Source: Clostridiaceae bacterium (GTDB lineage: Bacteria; Bacillota; Clostridia; Peptostreptococcales; Tindalliaceae). Taken from it: DNA of 64,000 nt. Made by a program: the position numbers and the translations under genes. Shown in pieces: positions 17,617 through 25,751 of the stretch (its first letter is position 1; every line of letters begins with the position of its first letter). The notes below the pieces were generated by a model. That model was not told the origin of the DNA. It saw only the letters and a list, made by a program, of their open reading frames with translations, and ran no database searches. The stretch is from the NCBI GenBank assembly GCA_011390155.1, contig JAABSW010000009.1, positions 1-64,000 on the forward strand, written 5' to 3'.

Positions 17617-17655
17617 GAACATTGCCCGGACATCTGGGGTTCATGGGGTGCAACT
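17617..17655 (-). pseudogene. Short fragment resembling the alpha/beta hydrolase genes
   Basis: About 35 bases (CCCGGACATCTGGGG followed by TTCATGGGGTGCA) match 28720-28751 within the reverse-strand hydrolase gene with only a few changes. No reading frame survives. It lies directly after a motif copy, so it looks like debris of a rearranged hydrolase copy. The rest of the 17.66-17.79 kb gap holds nothing I recognise. Confidence 0.4.
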
Positions 17656-17790
17656 TGTGAGGCCAATGGTTGGATCAGAAAGGTAAAAATGGTTGGACAC
17701 ATCAGCTCCTTAATGTGATAAAAAGAAACTGGGTCTATAACCTGCCTTTAAAGAACGATTATTGCTATGCGAAAAAGGGGGAACCAACCA

Positions 17791-18915
17791 ATGAAAATGA
17801 ACGATTTTAAACTTGAATGTTATTTTGGTAAGTATGAATTTACCGCACCCTACCTGCTGACCCAGTCTGACTGTGAATCCATGTCGACGAAGGAATTGCT
17901 GGCACTGGAACCTGGCTCCCAGGAAGCTTTTTTGGCCCAGTGGCTGGGGTATACGGAAACCTGGGGAGATCCGGAGCTGCGAAAACTCATTGCCGCCCTG
18001 TACCAGGACATGACAGCAGAAGATGTGCTGGCCTTCCATGGTGCCCAGGAAGCGATTTTCGGGTACATGAATGTAATGCTGGAGGAAGGGGATCACATGA
18101 TTGCCATGTACCCCAACTACCAGTCCGCTTATGAAGTGGCCAATGCCATTCCAAATTGCGAGTGTTCCAAGTGGTACATCCGGGACAAGGGTACCCATTG
18201 GGCAATGGATTTTGACGAACTGGAGGCCCTGATCAAGCCCAACACAAAACTCATTGCCGTCACTTCTCCCAACAACCCCACCGGGTACACCTTCACCAAT
18301 GATGAAATCAAACGATTGTGCGCCATTTGCGAAAAAAATGATCTCTACCTGTTTTCCGATGAAGTGTATAAAGGCCTGGAGTTGGAGGGGGAAAAGCGGG
18401 ATTGGATGGCAGATCATTATGACAAATGCGCTTCTTTGGGAGTCATGTCCAAGGCTTACGGCCTGGCCGGCCTCCGGGTGGGGTGGCTGGTGTCAAAGGA
18501 TCATGAGACACTGGAAAAAGTGGTAAAATTCAAGCATTACATGAGTATCTGCAATTCTGCCCCCTCGGAATATTTGGCCAAAGTGGCCCTGAAACACGGC
18601 GAAACGTTACTGGAACGGAACCGGCAGATTATATTGGATAACATCAAATTGGTGGATGATTTTTTTGACCGGTATCCCCAACTCTTTGAGAAAAAAGCCA
18701 CTACCTGCGGCCCTGTGGCCTATCATAAATTACTCCTTGACATGCCTGTAAAAGATTTTTGTCAGCTGGCTGTTGACAAGAAGGGCGTGCTGTTGCTGCC
18801 CTCGGAGATCTATGGCATGGATGACCAGTATTTTCGAATGGGGTACGGCCGGAAAAATGTGCCGGAAAGCCTGGCGAAATTTGAAGAATTCCTCATAGAG
18901 GAAAAATTTGTATAG
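17791..18915 (+). CDS. PLP-dependent aminotransferase, class I/II fold
   Basis: A 374-residue fold-type I aminotransferase that moves an amino group between an amino acid and a keto acid. The ATG at 17791 follows a GGGGG ribosome site; the track start at 17767 is upstream of this. The NNPTGY loop near residue 165 binds the substrate carboxylate/PLP, SDEVYKGLE near 193 holds the PLP aspartate, and SKAYGLAGLRVGW near 225 contains the Schiff-base lysine. The N-terminus is shorter than in AspB. It leads a three-gene cluster with an ornithine-cyclodeaminase-like enzyme and a MocR regulator, so an unusual amino acid is the likely substrate. Confidence 0.88.
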   Translation: MKMNDFKLECYFGKYEFTAPYLLTQSDCESMSTKELLALEPGSQEAFLAQWLGYTETWGDPELRKLIAALYQDMTAEDVLAFHGAQEAIFGYMNVMLEEGDHMIAMYPNYQSAYEVANAIPNCECSKWYIRDKGTHWAMDFDELEALIKPNTKLIAVTSPNNPTGYTFTNDEIKRLCAICEKNDLYLFSDEVYKGLELEGEKRDWMADHYDKCASLGVMSKAYGLAGLRVGWLVSKDHETLEKVVKFKHYMSICNSAPSEYLAKVALKHGETLLERNRQIILDNIKLVDDFFDRYPQLFEKKATTCGPVAYHKLLLDMPVKDFCQLAVDKKGVLLLPSEIYGMDDQYFRMGYGRKNVPESLAKFEEFLIEEKFV

Positions 18916-18926
18916 AGGTTAGAGAC

Positions 18927-18966
18927 TGCGGCAAATAAGGTCACACCGGTGACGCTGTTTGCCGCA
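18927..18966 (+). other. Intergenic hairpin between aminotransferase and cyclodeaminase-like genes
   Basis: TGCGGCAAA (18927-18935) pairs with TTTGCCGCA (18958-18966), and inside it GGTCAC and GTGAC extend the structure. No T-run follows. It may reduce read-through or stabilise the upstream message. Confidence 0.55.
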
Positions 18967-18992
18967 TAACTGTTTACGAGGAGGGTGTCATT

Positions 18993-19979
18993 GTGAAAAC
19001 CTTATTGCTGGGCATGAAAGACGTAGAGGCAGCGTTGTCCATGGAGGGGGTGATGGAGGCTGTTGAGGAAGGCTACCTGGCTTATCACAGGGGTAAGGTA
19101 AGGCAACCGGACATTGTCTCCATCGAAATACCGGAAAACAACGGGGAGACAGACATTAAATCATGTTATAATGAAATAAATGAGCGCATTTCAGTGAAGG
19201 TGGCCTCCGGGTTTTACAACAATGGGAAAGTAAACAACCTTCCCACAATGATTGGCACCATCTTGCTCTATGACGGCCTCGATGGTTCCCTTCTCTGCGT
19301 TATGGACGGCAGCTTGATCACTGGCATTCGAACAGGTGCTGCGGGAGCCATTTCATCTAAACTCCTGGCGCGGAAGGATGCCGCGACAGCAGCTGTTTTT
19401 GGTGCAGGCGGCCAGGCCAGAATGCAGGTTTATGGGTTGTGCCACGTGATGAAGCTCCAGGAAGTACGGGTTTTCAGCGAAGACCAACAGGCACTGGCCA
19501 ATTATCAACAAGACATCGAAAAGAACACCGGGGTCAGCGTAGTCGTCTGCCACAGTATTGCAGAAACCATGGAGAAGGCGGACATTGTGATCACCACCAC
19601 ACCGGCGAAGAAACACTATATCCCTCAATCCCTGGTAAAACCGGGCATGCACATTGTGGCAGTGGGAGCGGACATGGCAGGAAAGAACGAGTTGGACCCG
19701 GCTATTTTTAAGGGAGCCAAAATCGTCCATGACAGCACCCCACAATGTGTGTCCAGAGGTGAAACCAGAAATGCCATCATGGCAGGGGTCATTAAGGAAT
19801 CGGACATTCACGGGGAAATTGGCCAGCTTTTGGCGGGTGAAAAGCCCTTGCGGGAGCACGATGATGAAATCACCATTTTTGATACCACCGGCATGGGCAT
19901 CCAGGACAACGTGACAGCAGTCATGGTCTATGAAAGGGCATTGCAAAAGGGGCTTGGAAATTACTTCGAATTCATTTGA
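18993..19979 (+). CDS. Ornithine cyclodeaminase / mu-crystallin family protein
   Basis: A 328-residue NAD(P)-binding protein. The family includes ornithine cyclodeaminase, alanine dehydrogenase and ketimine reductases. The Rossmann part AAVFGAGGQARMQ is near residue 130, with the preceding GIRTGAAGAISSKLLAR and later ADIVITTTPAKKHYI and VGADMAGKNELDP all typical. It starts with GTG after GAGGAGGG. Which reaction it carries out cannot be said. Clustering with an aminotransferase and a MocR regulator suggests joint use of one amino acid, with this enzyme deaminating, cyclising or reducing an imine. Confidence 0.85.
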   Translation: MKTLLLGMKDVEAALSMEGVMEAVEEGYLAYHRGKVRQPDIVSIEIPENNGETDIKSCYNEINERISVKVASGFYNNGKVNNLPTMIGTILLYDGLDGSLLCVMDGSLITGIRTGAAGAISSKLLARKDAATAAVFGAGGQARMQVYGLCHVMKLQEVRVFSEDQQALANYQQDIEKNTGVSVVVCHSIAETMEKADIVITTTPAKKHYIPQSLVKPGMHIVAVGADMAGKNELDPAIFKGAKIVHDSTPQCVSRGETRNAIMAGVIKESDIHGEIGQLLAGEKPLREHDDEITIFDTTGMGIQDNVTAVMVYERALQKGLGNYFEFI

Positions 19980-20003
19980 TGAGTGGGAAATGGGAGATCA
20001 ATC

Positions 20004-21482
20004 ATGTCGGATTTTGAAAAAGGAAATCGGATTGTTGAGATGGGATGGAAACCGGACAAAGAAAGTAACGTCCCGGCGTACAGGCAAATCATTGATTATA
20101 TGAGCACCAAGATCTCCAAAGGTGATTGGACCATTGGCAGTGTTTTGCCGTCACAGCGTGCCCTGGCCAAAGAGTTTGGTGTTAATCGGAGCACGGTGGT
20201 CATGGCGCTGGAAGAACTGGAATCATTTGGGATTTTAAAAGGGGAAGTGGGTAAAGGAACACAAGTGATCAGCAACACCTGGTCACTTTTGATCTCTGCT
20301 TCCACACCAGACTGGAGCCAGTATTTACGATCAGGTCTTTTTAAGGAAAACATCCCCACCATTCGGACAATTAACAAGATGGAGTTTGAAGAAGGCATCC
20401 TGCGGCTGGGGACGGGAGAACTGTCCCCACGTCTGTATCCAGAGGAGATGATGAAAGAAATTTTCAGCCGGCTCCCCCATTCCATCTCTTCGTTAAACTA
20501 TGTTGAGCCCCTGGGATTACTTGAATTACGGGAAGTAATCTGTGAAAGGCTAAAGAAAAAAGCCATTCATTGCAAGCCCTCCAACGTTCTGATTACCTCT
20601 GGATCCCTGCAGGCATTGCAGCTGATTTCTGTTTCAATGCTCAAGCAGGGTTCCACCATTTTTACAGAAGCACCCTCCTACATAAAATCGCTTCAGGTGT
20701 TTCAATCGGCAGGAATGAAGCTCCTTGGCGTACCCATTGACCGGGAAGGAATTCAGTACTGGCAGATGGCTTCGGAACAAAAAAGCGGGGAAGAAGCATT
20801 GTTATACACCATTCCCACCTTTCACAACCCCACGGGTTATGTCATGACTGCAAGAAGAAGGCAAGAGTTGTTCAAATTTTGCACAGACAATCGGCTGCCC
20901 ATCATTGAAGACGATGCCTATGGGGATCTCTGGATTGATGAAGAGCCCCCCACGCCGTTAAAAAGTATGGACCAGAATGGTATGATCCTTTATGTGGGCA
21001 CCATTTCCAAAACCCTGTTTCCAGGGCTAAGGGTTGGCTGGATGGTCGGATCTGAATCCGTGGTAGACCGTTTGGGGGATGTGAAAATGCAGATGGATTA
21101 TGGCGCCAGTTCAGTCTCACAGTGGGTCTTGAAGGAGATCATGTCAGGTAATGCGTATGACCAATACCTGGAGGGTACACGCCATGCACTGAAAAATCGG
21201 AGAAACGCCATGATCGCTGCACTAAAAACGCATTTCAACCACCTTGCCTTCTGGGATATACCAAAAGGTGGGTTTTATATCTGGGTCACTTTGAAAAAGC
21301 AAGTCAGCATCGATAAACTGTTTCGTGAAGCGTTAAAAGAAGGAATACTGCTAAACCCCGGCAGCATTTACGACTTTAAGAAAAGCAATACCCTCAGGCT
21401 CTCCTATGCCTATGTGGATGAGGAAAAGATCATGGGAAGCCTTGAAAAATTAGCGGTTATAGTGAGAAAAATGCAACGATGA
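20004..21482 (+). CDS. MocR/PdxR-type regulator (GntR HTH fused to aminotransferase fold)
   Basis: A 492-residue transcription regulator. Residues about 15-90 form a GntR winged helix (VPAYRQIIDYMSTKISKGDW, FGVNRSTVVMALEELE) and about 115-490 an aspartate-aminotransferase-like domain that binds PLP, with HNPTGYVM near 283 and the lysine in ISKTLFPGLRVGW near 345. ATG 20004 with GGGAGATC upstream was chosen over GTG 19983. MocR proteins usually control adjacent genes for PLP or amino acid metabolism, so it probably regulates the aminotransferase and cyclodeaminase-like genes just before it, although they lie on the same strand rather than divergent. Confidence 0.92.
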   Translation: MSDFEKGNRIVEMGWKPDKESNVPAYRQIIDYMSTKISKGDWTIGSVLPSQRALAKEFGVNRSTVVMALEELESFGILKGEVGKGTQVISNTWSLLISASTPDWSQYLRSGLFKENIPTIRTINKMEFEEGILRLGTGELSPRLYPEEMMKEIFSRLPHSISSLNYVEPLGLLELREVICERLKKKAIHCKPSNVLITSGSLQALQLISVSMLKQGSTIFTEAPSYIKSLQVFQSAGMKLLGVPIDREGIQYWQMASEQKSGEEALLYTIPTFHNPTGYVMTARRRQELFKFCTDNRLPIIEDDAYGDLWIDEEPPTPLKSMDQNGMILYVGTISKTLFPGLRVGWMVGSESVVDRLGDVKMQMDYGASSVSQWVLKEIMSGNAYDQYLEGTRHALKNRRNAMIAALKTHFNHLAFWDIPKGGFYIWVTLKKQVSIDKLFREALKEGILLNPGSIYDFKKSNTLRLSYAYVDEEKIMGSLEKLAVIVRKMQR

Positions 21483-21555
21483 ATGCATTACAGCCAGGTT
21501 TTTCACGATTGAATGCCACCCAAATGAAGGAGAAAGAGCCAATGTGTTTGGAGTA

Positions 21556-21566
21556 ATCCTGTTTAT
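21556..21566 (+). repeat. Dispersed motif ATCCTGTTTAT (copy 2)
   Basis: Exact 11-mer copy 27 bases before the hemerythrin-GGDEF start codon, extending to CCTGTTTATGATCAG. Confidence 0.7.
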
Positions 21567-21592
21567 GATCAGTATAAAAAGGGGGGATTTCC

Positions 21593-22729
21593 ATGGAAAA
21601 CAACTATTTTCAGTGGGATTCAGAATTTGAAACCGGGCATAAAATCATTGATGAACAACACTATGGGCTTATTATCACCATAAATGAATTGATGCAGCTC
21701 ACCTTTCAAAGTGAAACAATTGAAGACCATAACATTGAAGACCTAAAAAAAAGATTAACAAACTATACCCTTGAGCATTTCAAGACAGAAGAAACATTAA
21801 TGAAAAAACTCGCTGTAGATCCTCAGCATAAAAAAGTTCACGAAGATGTGCACAAAGATTTTATCAAGAAGGTTACCGATTTTTTTAAAGAACCAGAGGG
21901 ATTGAAGAGTAAGAACAAGCTGGGTGAAGTCAATGAATTTCTTATTCGATGGTTGGCATACCATATTCTAAGCATGGATAAAAAAATGGTAAAACAAATT
22001 GATTTGATTCAAGGGCAAGGTCTTTCCCCTGCGGAGGCTTATGAAAAAGAAGTAAAAGAGTACGATACAAATGCTGAACCCTTGTTAAAAGCGCTTAAAG
22101 CCCTGTTTTTCCTTGTGTCTCAAAAAAACAAGGAACTGGAACTCATCAATATTGAACTGGAAGAAAAGGTTAGGGAAAGAACAAAGGAGCTGGAAGAAGC
22201 AAACCAGCGGTTGGAAAACCTTGCCATGGTGGACGAGTTAACAGGGTTACCAAATCGAAGGTTTGTCATGCGAGAGATTCAACAACTGATGAATCATTGG
22301 AAGCGATATGGAGTTCCTTTTTCTGTTCTGTTTATTGATTTAGACAAATTTAAAGCAGTTAATGATGATTACGGTCATGAATCTGGCGACCAGGTGCTAA
22401 AGTGGATCTCGGAATACATGCGACAACATATAAGGAAAAATGATCTTCTCTGCCGCCTTGGTGGTGACGAGTTTGTGATTATATCCCCTCATTGTAGGGG
22501 TGATGAAACTCTCTTAATGGCAGAAAAACTGTTGGGTCTTATTGAGGGTTTAAAGAAGGAGGAGAGACCTTCTTTTTGGAAACCGTCATTCAGTGTGGGG
22601 ATTATTGAAATGAATGATTCCTTTGAATCTGTCAGTGATATTTTAACAAAAGCTGATGCTGTAATGTATGAATCAAAACGTGCTGGTGGTGGTAAAGCCA
22701 TCCTCTTTCTTGAAGATAATGAAAAATAG
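21593..22729 (+). CDS. Bacteriohemerythrin-GGDEF protein (diguanylate cyclase)
   Basis: A 378-residue soluble signalling protein. The N-terminal half (about 1-140) is a hemerythrin with the diiron ligands in WDSEFETGHKIIDEQH, EHFKTEE, HKKVHEDVH and the final HILSMDKKM, so it should bind O2 or respond to redox state. A coiled coil (about 185-210, KNKELELINIELEEK) links it to a GGDEF domain (about 215-375). RLGGDEFVII is intact and an inhibitory RxxD site (RKND) sits five residues before it, so c-di-GMP synthesis with product inhibition is expected. No EAL domain is present. A broken copy of the 5' end lies at 36.5 kb. Confidence 0.93.
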   Translation: MENNYFQWDSEFETGHKIIDEQHYGLIITINELMQLTFQSETIEDHNIEDLKKRLTNYTLEHFKTEETLMKKLAVDPQHKKVHEDVHKDFIKKVTDFFKEPEGLKSKNKLGEVNEFLIRWLAYHILSMDKKMVKQIDLIQGQGLSPAEAYEKEVKEYDTNAEPLLKALKALFFLVSQKNKELELINIELEEKVRERTKELEEANQRLENLAMVDELTGLPNRRFVMREIQQLMNHWKRYGVPFSVLFIDLDKFKAVNDDYGHESGDQVLKWISEYMRQHIRKNDLLCRLGGDEFVIISPHCRGDETLLMAEKLLGLIEGLKKEERPSFWKPSFSVGIIEMNDSFESVSDILTKADAVMYESKRAGGGKAILFLEDNEK

Positions 22730-22749
22730 TTGCCGGAAACTTTTGATGA

Positions 22750-22854
22750 GGCGCCCAGGAGACCATTGATGCCCAGGTGGGTATATTGAAAAAAGAAGTG
22801 GAATGCTTGAAGGATGAGAAGGATTCACTGAAGAAGAAGGAGCCGGTAAAATGA
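22750..22854 (+). pseudogene. Remnant of a small membrane/coiled-coil protein gene
   Basis: In frame from GTG 22777 the DNA reads VGILKKEVECLKDEKDSLKKK and ends at a stop overlapping the next start codon (ATGA). The upstream membrane part is missing: stop codons lie just before. The 5' half closely matches 17570-17602. It is either a decayed gene or a short coil peptide translationally coupled to the next gene. Confidence 0.45.
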
Positions 22855-23426
22855 CGGAGAATGCTAGTGGAACCATGGTATTCAGCAATTCACAGAGGGA
22901 AATGCGGTCTGCTTTTTTAGGTGGATTTGCCGGACAGCTGGTGTCAGGGGTCATTTGGATTACCTCGGCGGCTATCAGCATGTTCGGCAGTTCGCTGCAT
23001 GGCATGCTGTTTTTGTTTTTTGGGTCTATGGGCATTTTTCCATTGACACAACTGACGTTACGGTTCATGGGGCGTTCTGCCAGGGTTGGTTCAGAAAATG
23101 GGTTGTGGGCCTTGGGTTCCCAGGTGGCTTTTACGGTACCCCTTAATTTTCTGCTGGTGGGAGCGGTGATCCTCTATAGACCAATGTGGTTTTATCCAGC
23201 GGCCATGATTGTTGTGGGTACCCATTACTTGCCTTTTATGACCCTGTATGGCATGAAAATCTATGGAGCGTTATCGGCAGTGCTTGTGCTTGGCGGCCTG
23301 GGACTGGCTTTGTATGGCCCACCCGTTTTCAGCCTTGGCGGGTGGTTCACTGGTGTGGTGATGATTTTGTTTGCCTTTTTGGGCAGGCATATAACCCTTA
23401 GGGAAGAGAAGGCTATGGTGGTGTAA
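22851..23426 (+). CDS. Six-helix membrane protein of unknown function (DUF7010-like)
   Basis: A 191-residue protein with about six hydrophobic segments and little else. It begins MTENASGTMVFSNSQREMRSAFLGGFAGQ; the pairing of an EMR-AFLGG opening with GQLVSGVIW recalls the DUF7010 family, but that is recollection, not a search. AAGGAG lies 10 bases before the ATG, which overlaps the stop of the coil remnant. The function is unknown. Confidence 0.7.
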   Translation: MTENASGTMVFSNSQREMRSAFLGGFAGQLVSGVIWITSAAISMFGSSLHGMLFLFFGSMGIFPLTQLTLRFMGRSARVGSENGLWALGSQVAFTVPLNFLLVGAVILYRPMWFYPAAMIVVGTHYLPFMTLYGMKIYGALSAVLVLGGLGLALYGPPVFSLGGWFTGVVMILFAFLGRHITLREEKAMVV

Positions 23427-23491
23427 TAATTTACTGCAGATGGATGACGCCCAGAATAGTAAGGTAGGTGTGAATGTATGCCTTGTTAAAT

Positions 23492-24700
23492 TTAGGGGAT
23501 GTGTATGATTATGTCCTCCTGGGTGTTTAGGCCTATCAACTGAATCCCCTGTTGTTGCACCAATTGATTAAACAACGTTTCATCATCAAACTGGGTTCGC
23601 TGCAGGCGAATGGAGGCCAGTAGATCCATGGATTCGATCTGATCCACATCTTTCAGCAGCACTTCATAAAACCGAAGGTGTTGGAGACTGGAAAAATCAG
23701 TTGCTTCGTCCAAACTAAAGGTTTGGGTGTCGGCAATGCCCAGCACTTGAATGGTTTCGGGTAAATCCAGATGGCTGAGACCTTCATAATGAAGGGGAGA
23801 ATGGACTCCCTGGAGGTCCAGTTCTTCCAGGCTGGGAAATTGGGCCAATGTTTCCAGGTGGCCCTTGTCAGGATACACCAATTCCAGGGTTTTAAGGGTT
23901 GGAATCTGGGGAATGTCATTCACTGCGTCCAGGTGGGCACCGCCCAGCATAAGGGTTTCCAACCGGGGCAGATCGGCTAGCAGTGTCAGGTCCTGGATTA
24001 AGCTGGCCTCCCAGATGTAGAGCCGATTGAGATTGGTAAAGTGTTCAATGCCATCCAGCCGGCTGATATAATTGTAGCGGGAAAGAGAAAAGCCTTCTAT
24101 GTGGGCAAGGTCTTCTGCAGTCAAGGGTGCCTGAAGGTCAAAAGTGCGACGGATGTGGCGATCAAAGCGATGGTCTTTCAGCAGTCGGTTTTGGTATTGT
24201 TCATAATCCACAGCGAAAAAGAGGGCCACTGCCAGCAGGACTATGCCGGTTTTCATTAAAACATGGGAATGATCGGTTTGAATGATGTCAACCATGAGCA
24301 ACACGCCGGTGACTAAGATAAAAACCACATAACTTGGGGCCAAAATGCCTGCTCGATAGAGCAAATAATTGGCGGACATGGTCATACCTAAAACTGTAGA
24401 ATAAATGAGAAACCGGGAAAGAGGTTCTTTTTTGTGCAAGTTAATTGCCAAACCAATGAGGCCGCCGATCCCATAACCCAGCCAGGTAAAGGGTTCGGTG
24501 CTTTCAGGGGGAATCAGGTAGATGCTCCGGGAATGGAGCACCATGAGTAAAATCAAAAGAAGAAAGTAAACCCACCGCTGGTGTTGTTTCAGAAAACGTC
24601 CCAAGCGTGTGAAGTGTGATTTTGGTTTCAGTTCAGGTGTGGTGTGCTCTGATTGATTCTGTTCACTTGTTGGTTCAGTTTTGTCATGGATCAGTGCCAT
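23492..24700 (-). CDS. Membrane protein with C-terminal leucine-rich repeats
   Basis: A 402-residue protein. I start at ATG 24700, which has AAGGAG upstream; the track's 24754 start would run through the dispersed motif. The N-terminal part has a hydrophilic head followed by about five membrane segments (about 35-185). From about residue 205 the protein is built from leucine-rich repeats (FTNLNRLYIWEASLIQDL, PRLETLMLGGAHL, PTLKTLEL, PSLEELDLQG), probably facing outside and binding a protein or peptidoglycan. No enzyme motif is visible. It converges with the membrane protein gene to its left. Confidence 0.75.
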   Translation of the reverse strand: MALIHDKTEPTSEQNQSEHTTPELKPKSHFTRLGRFLKQHQRWVYFLLLILLMVLHSRSIYLIPPESTEPFTWLGYGIGGLIGLAINLHKKEPLSRFLIYSTVLGMTMSANYLLYRAGILAPSYVVFILVTGVLLMVDIIQTDHSHVLMKTGIVLLAVALFFAVDYEQYQNRLLKDHRFDRHIRRTFDLQAPLTAEDLAHIEGFSLSRYNYISRLDGIEHFTNLNRLYIWEASLIQDLTLLADLPRLETLMLGGAHLDAVNDIPQIPTLKTLELVYPDKGHLETLAQFPSLEELDLQGVHSPLHYEGLSHLDLPETIQVLGIADTQTFSLDEATDFSSLQHLRFYEVLLKDVDQIESMDLLASIRLQRTQFDDETLFNQLVQQQGIQLIGLNTQEDIIIHIP

Positions 24701-24730
24701 TGAATCAGCTCCTTGTCGGTGAATGTAAGA

Positions 24731-24741
24731 ATCCTGTTTAT
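24731..24741 (+). repeat. Dispersed motif ATCCTGTTTAT (copy 3)
   Basis: Exact copy within AAGAATCCTGTTTATC, just upstream of the LRR membrane protein start on the opposite strand. Confidence 0.7.
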
Positions 24742-24823
24742 CCCATTTGGGCAATCACTTATAAGGATACCTTACTTGCCTTGCATAAGGCAACAATGTA
24801 ACTTGGAAAATTAACATTTGCAG

Positions 24824-24856
24824 CAAAAAAAGTACGGGATGAGTGGCTCCCGTACT
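24824..24856 (-). terminator. Reverse-strand rho-independent terminator
   Basis: AGTACGGGA (24831-24839) and TCCCGTACT (24848-24856) form a 9-base-pair stem; on the reverse strand it is followed by TTTTTTT. No intact reverse-strand gene ends here, which supports the idea that a gene once lay in 24.87-25.0 kb. Confidence 0.7.
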
Positions 24857-24857
24857 G

Positions 24858-24868
24858 ATCCTGTTTAT
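24858..24868 (+). repeat. Dispersed motif ATCCTGTTTAT (copy 4)
   Basis: Exact copy abutting the terminator hairpin at 24831-24856 and 117 bases from the previous copy, in the same orientation. Confidence 0.7.
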
Positions 24869-24990
24869 CTATTGAACATCGATGGATCGGTGAAATCGAA
24901 AGAGTAAACTTCTGTTTCTTTGATGAGCATTGAGGTAAAAACAACATAAGAGGATGAGTCGTATGATTCCTGGAGGGCAAGATCTGTCAT
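24865..24990 (-). pseudogene. Possible C-terminal gene remnant
   Basis: The reverse frame gives a 41-residue peptide starting MTDLALQESYDSSSYVVF and ending SMFNR, directly before a real terminator. It has a protein-like composition but no convincing ribosome binding site, and the + strand cyclodeaminase gene begins 22 bases beyond it. It may be the tail of a lost gene. I do not recognise it. Confidence 0.25.
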
Positions 24991-25011
24991 GGGTAGAATT
25001 GGAGGATCAAC

Positions 25012-25653
25012 ATGAACATTACCATGAGGTTGGACCAGTACATTGAACAAGTTGCCAGTAAAGAAAGGACGCCGGGAGGGGGAAGTGTTGCTGCAATTTC
25101 CAGCAGCCTTGGTTGTGCCCTGGCATCCATGGTGGCTAACTTGACTTTTGATAAAGAAGCGTTCCAGCAGTTGAAAAAAGAACAACAACAGACGTTTCAA
25201 CAAAGCTTTGAAGAATTACAGGTTCTTATGGATAAGTTGAATCAACTGGCAAAAGAGGATACCTGCGTTTTTAAGGAAGTGCTAAAGGCCATGGAACTTC
25301 CAAAAGGTACGGAACAGGAAAAGAAAGAACGGGAAACAGCCGTGGAAGAGGCCACGAAAGAGGCTCTTCAAACGCCACTGAAAATAGCCAGGCTATCACT
25401 CGAAGCTTTGGAACTTCAAACGGTTTTTGTCAGGTGGGGTAATACCGATGCCATGTCTGATATTGGTGTTGGGGTCTGGACCACTTATGGTGGTTTGGAA
25501 GGAGCCGTCATTACTGTGAAAATTAACTTGTATACGCTGATTGATGAGGCATACAAAACAGAAGTTATGAAAGATTGTGATGCAATAGTGGAAAAAGGAA
25601 AGAAGCTGCGGGATCAACACCTGGAAGAGGTTTATAAAAAACTGGATTCATAA
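25012..25653 (+). CDS. Cyclodeaminase/cyclohydrolase family protein (FtcD C-terminal type)
   Basis: A 213-residue, all-helical protein of the formiminotetrahydrofolate cyclodeaminase family. Stand-alone members act as formimino-THF cyclodeaminase or methenyl-THF cyclohydrolase in folate one-carbon metabolism. TPGGGSVAAISSSLGCALASMVANLT near residues 20-45 is the family signature. The middle and C-terminal helices carry LKIARLSLEALEL and GNTDAMSDIGVG, also typical. Ribosome binding site GGAGG. No folate gene lies beside it, so the exact reaction is open. Confidence 0.9.
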   Translation: MNITMRLDQYIEQVASKERTPGGGSVAAISSSLGCALASMVANLTFDKEAFQQLKKEQQQTFQQSFEELQVLMDKLNQLAKEDTCVFKEVLKAMELPKGTEQEKKERETAVEEATKEALQTPLKIARLSLEALELQTVFVRWGNTDAMSDIGVGVWTTYGGLEGAVITVKINLYTLIDEAYKTEVMKDCDAIVEKGKKLRDQHLEEVYKKLDS

Positions 25654-25682
25654 TATCCAAAGGCTTTCCGTTTTTCAGACTA

Positions 25683-25730
25683 AAATGACGCCGCCAGACA
25701 TTATTTTGTCTGGATCGGCGTCATTTCTTT
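25683..25730. terminator. Bidirectional terminator between cyclodeaminase and gerW genes
   Basis: AAATGACGCCG (25683-25693) pairs with CGGCGTCATTT (25716-25726), with a further CCAGA/TCTGG inner stem. T-rich DNA follows on both strands, so it serves the two converging genes. Confidence 0.85.
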
Positions 25731-25751
25731 TGCTTTGTAAGTTTTGTTCAG

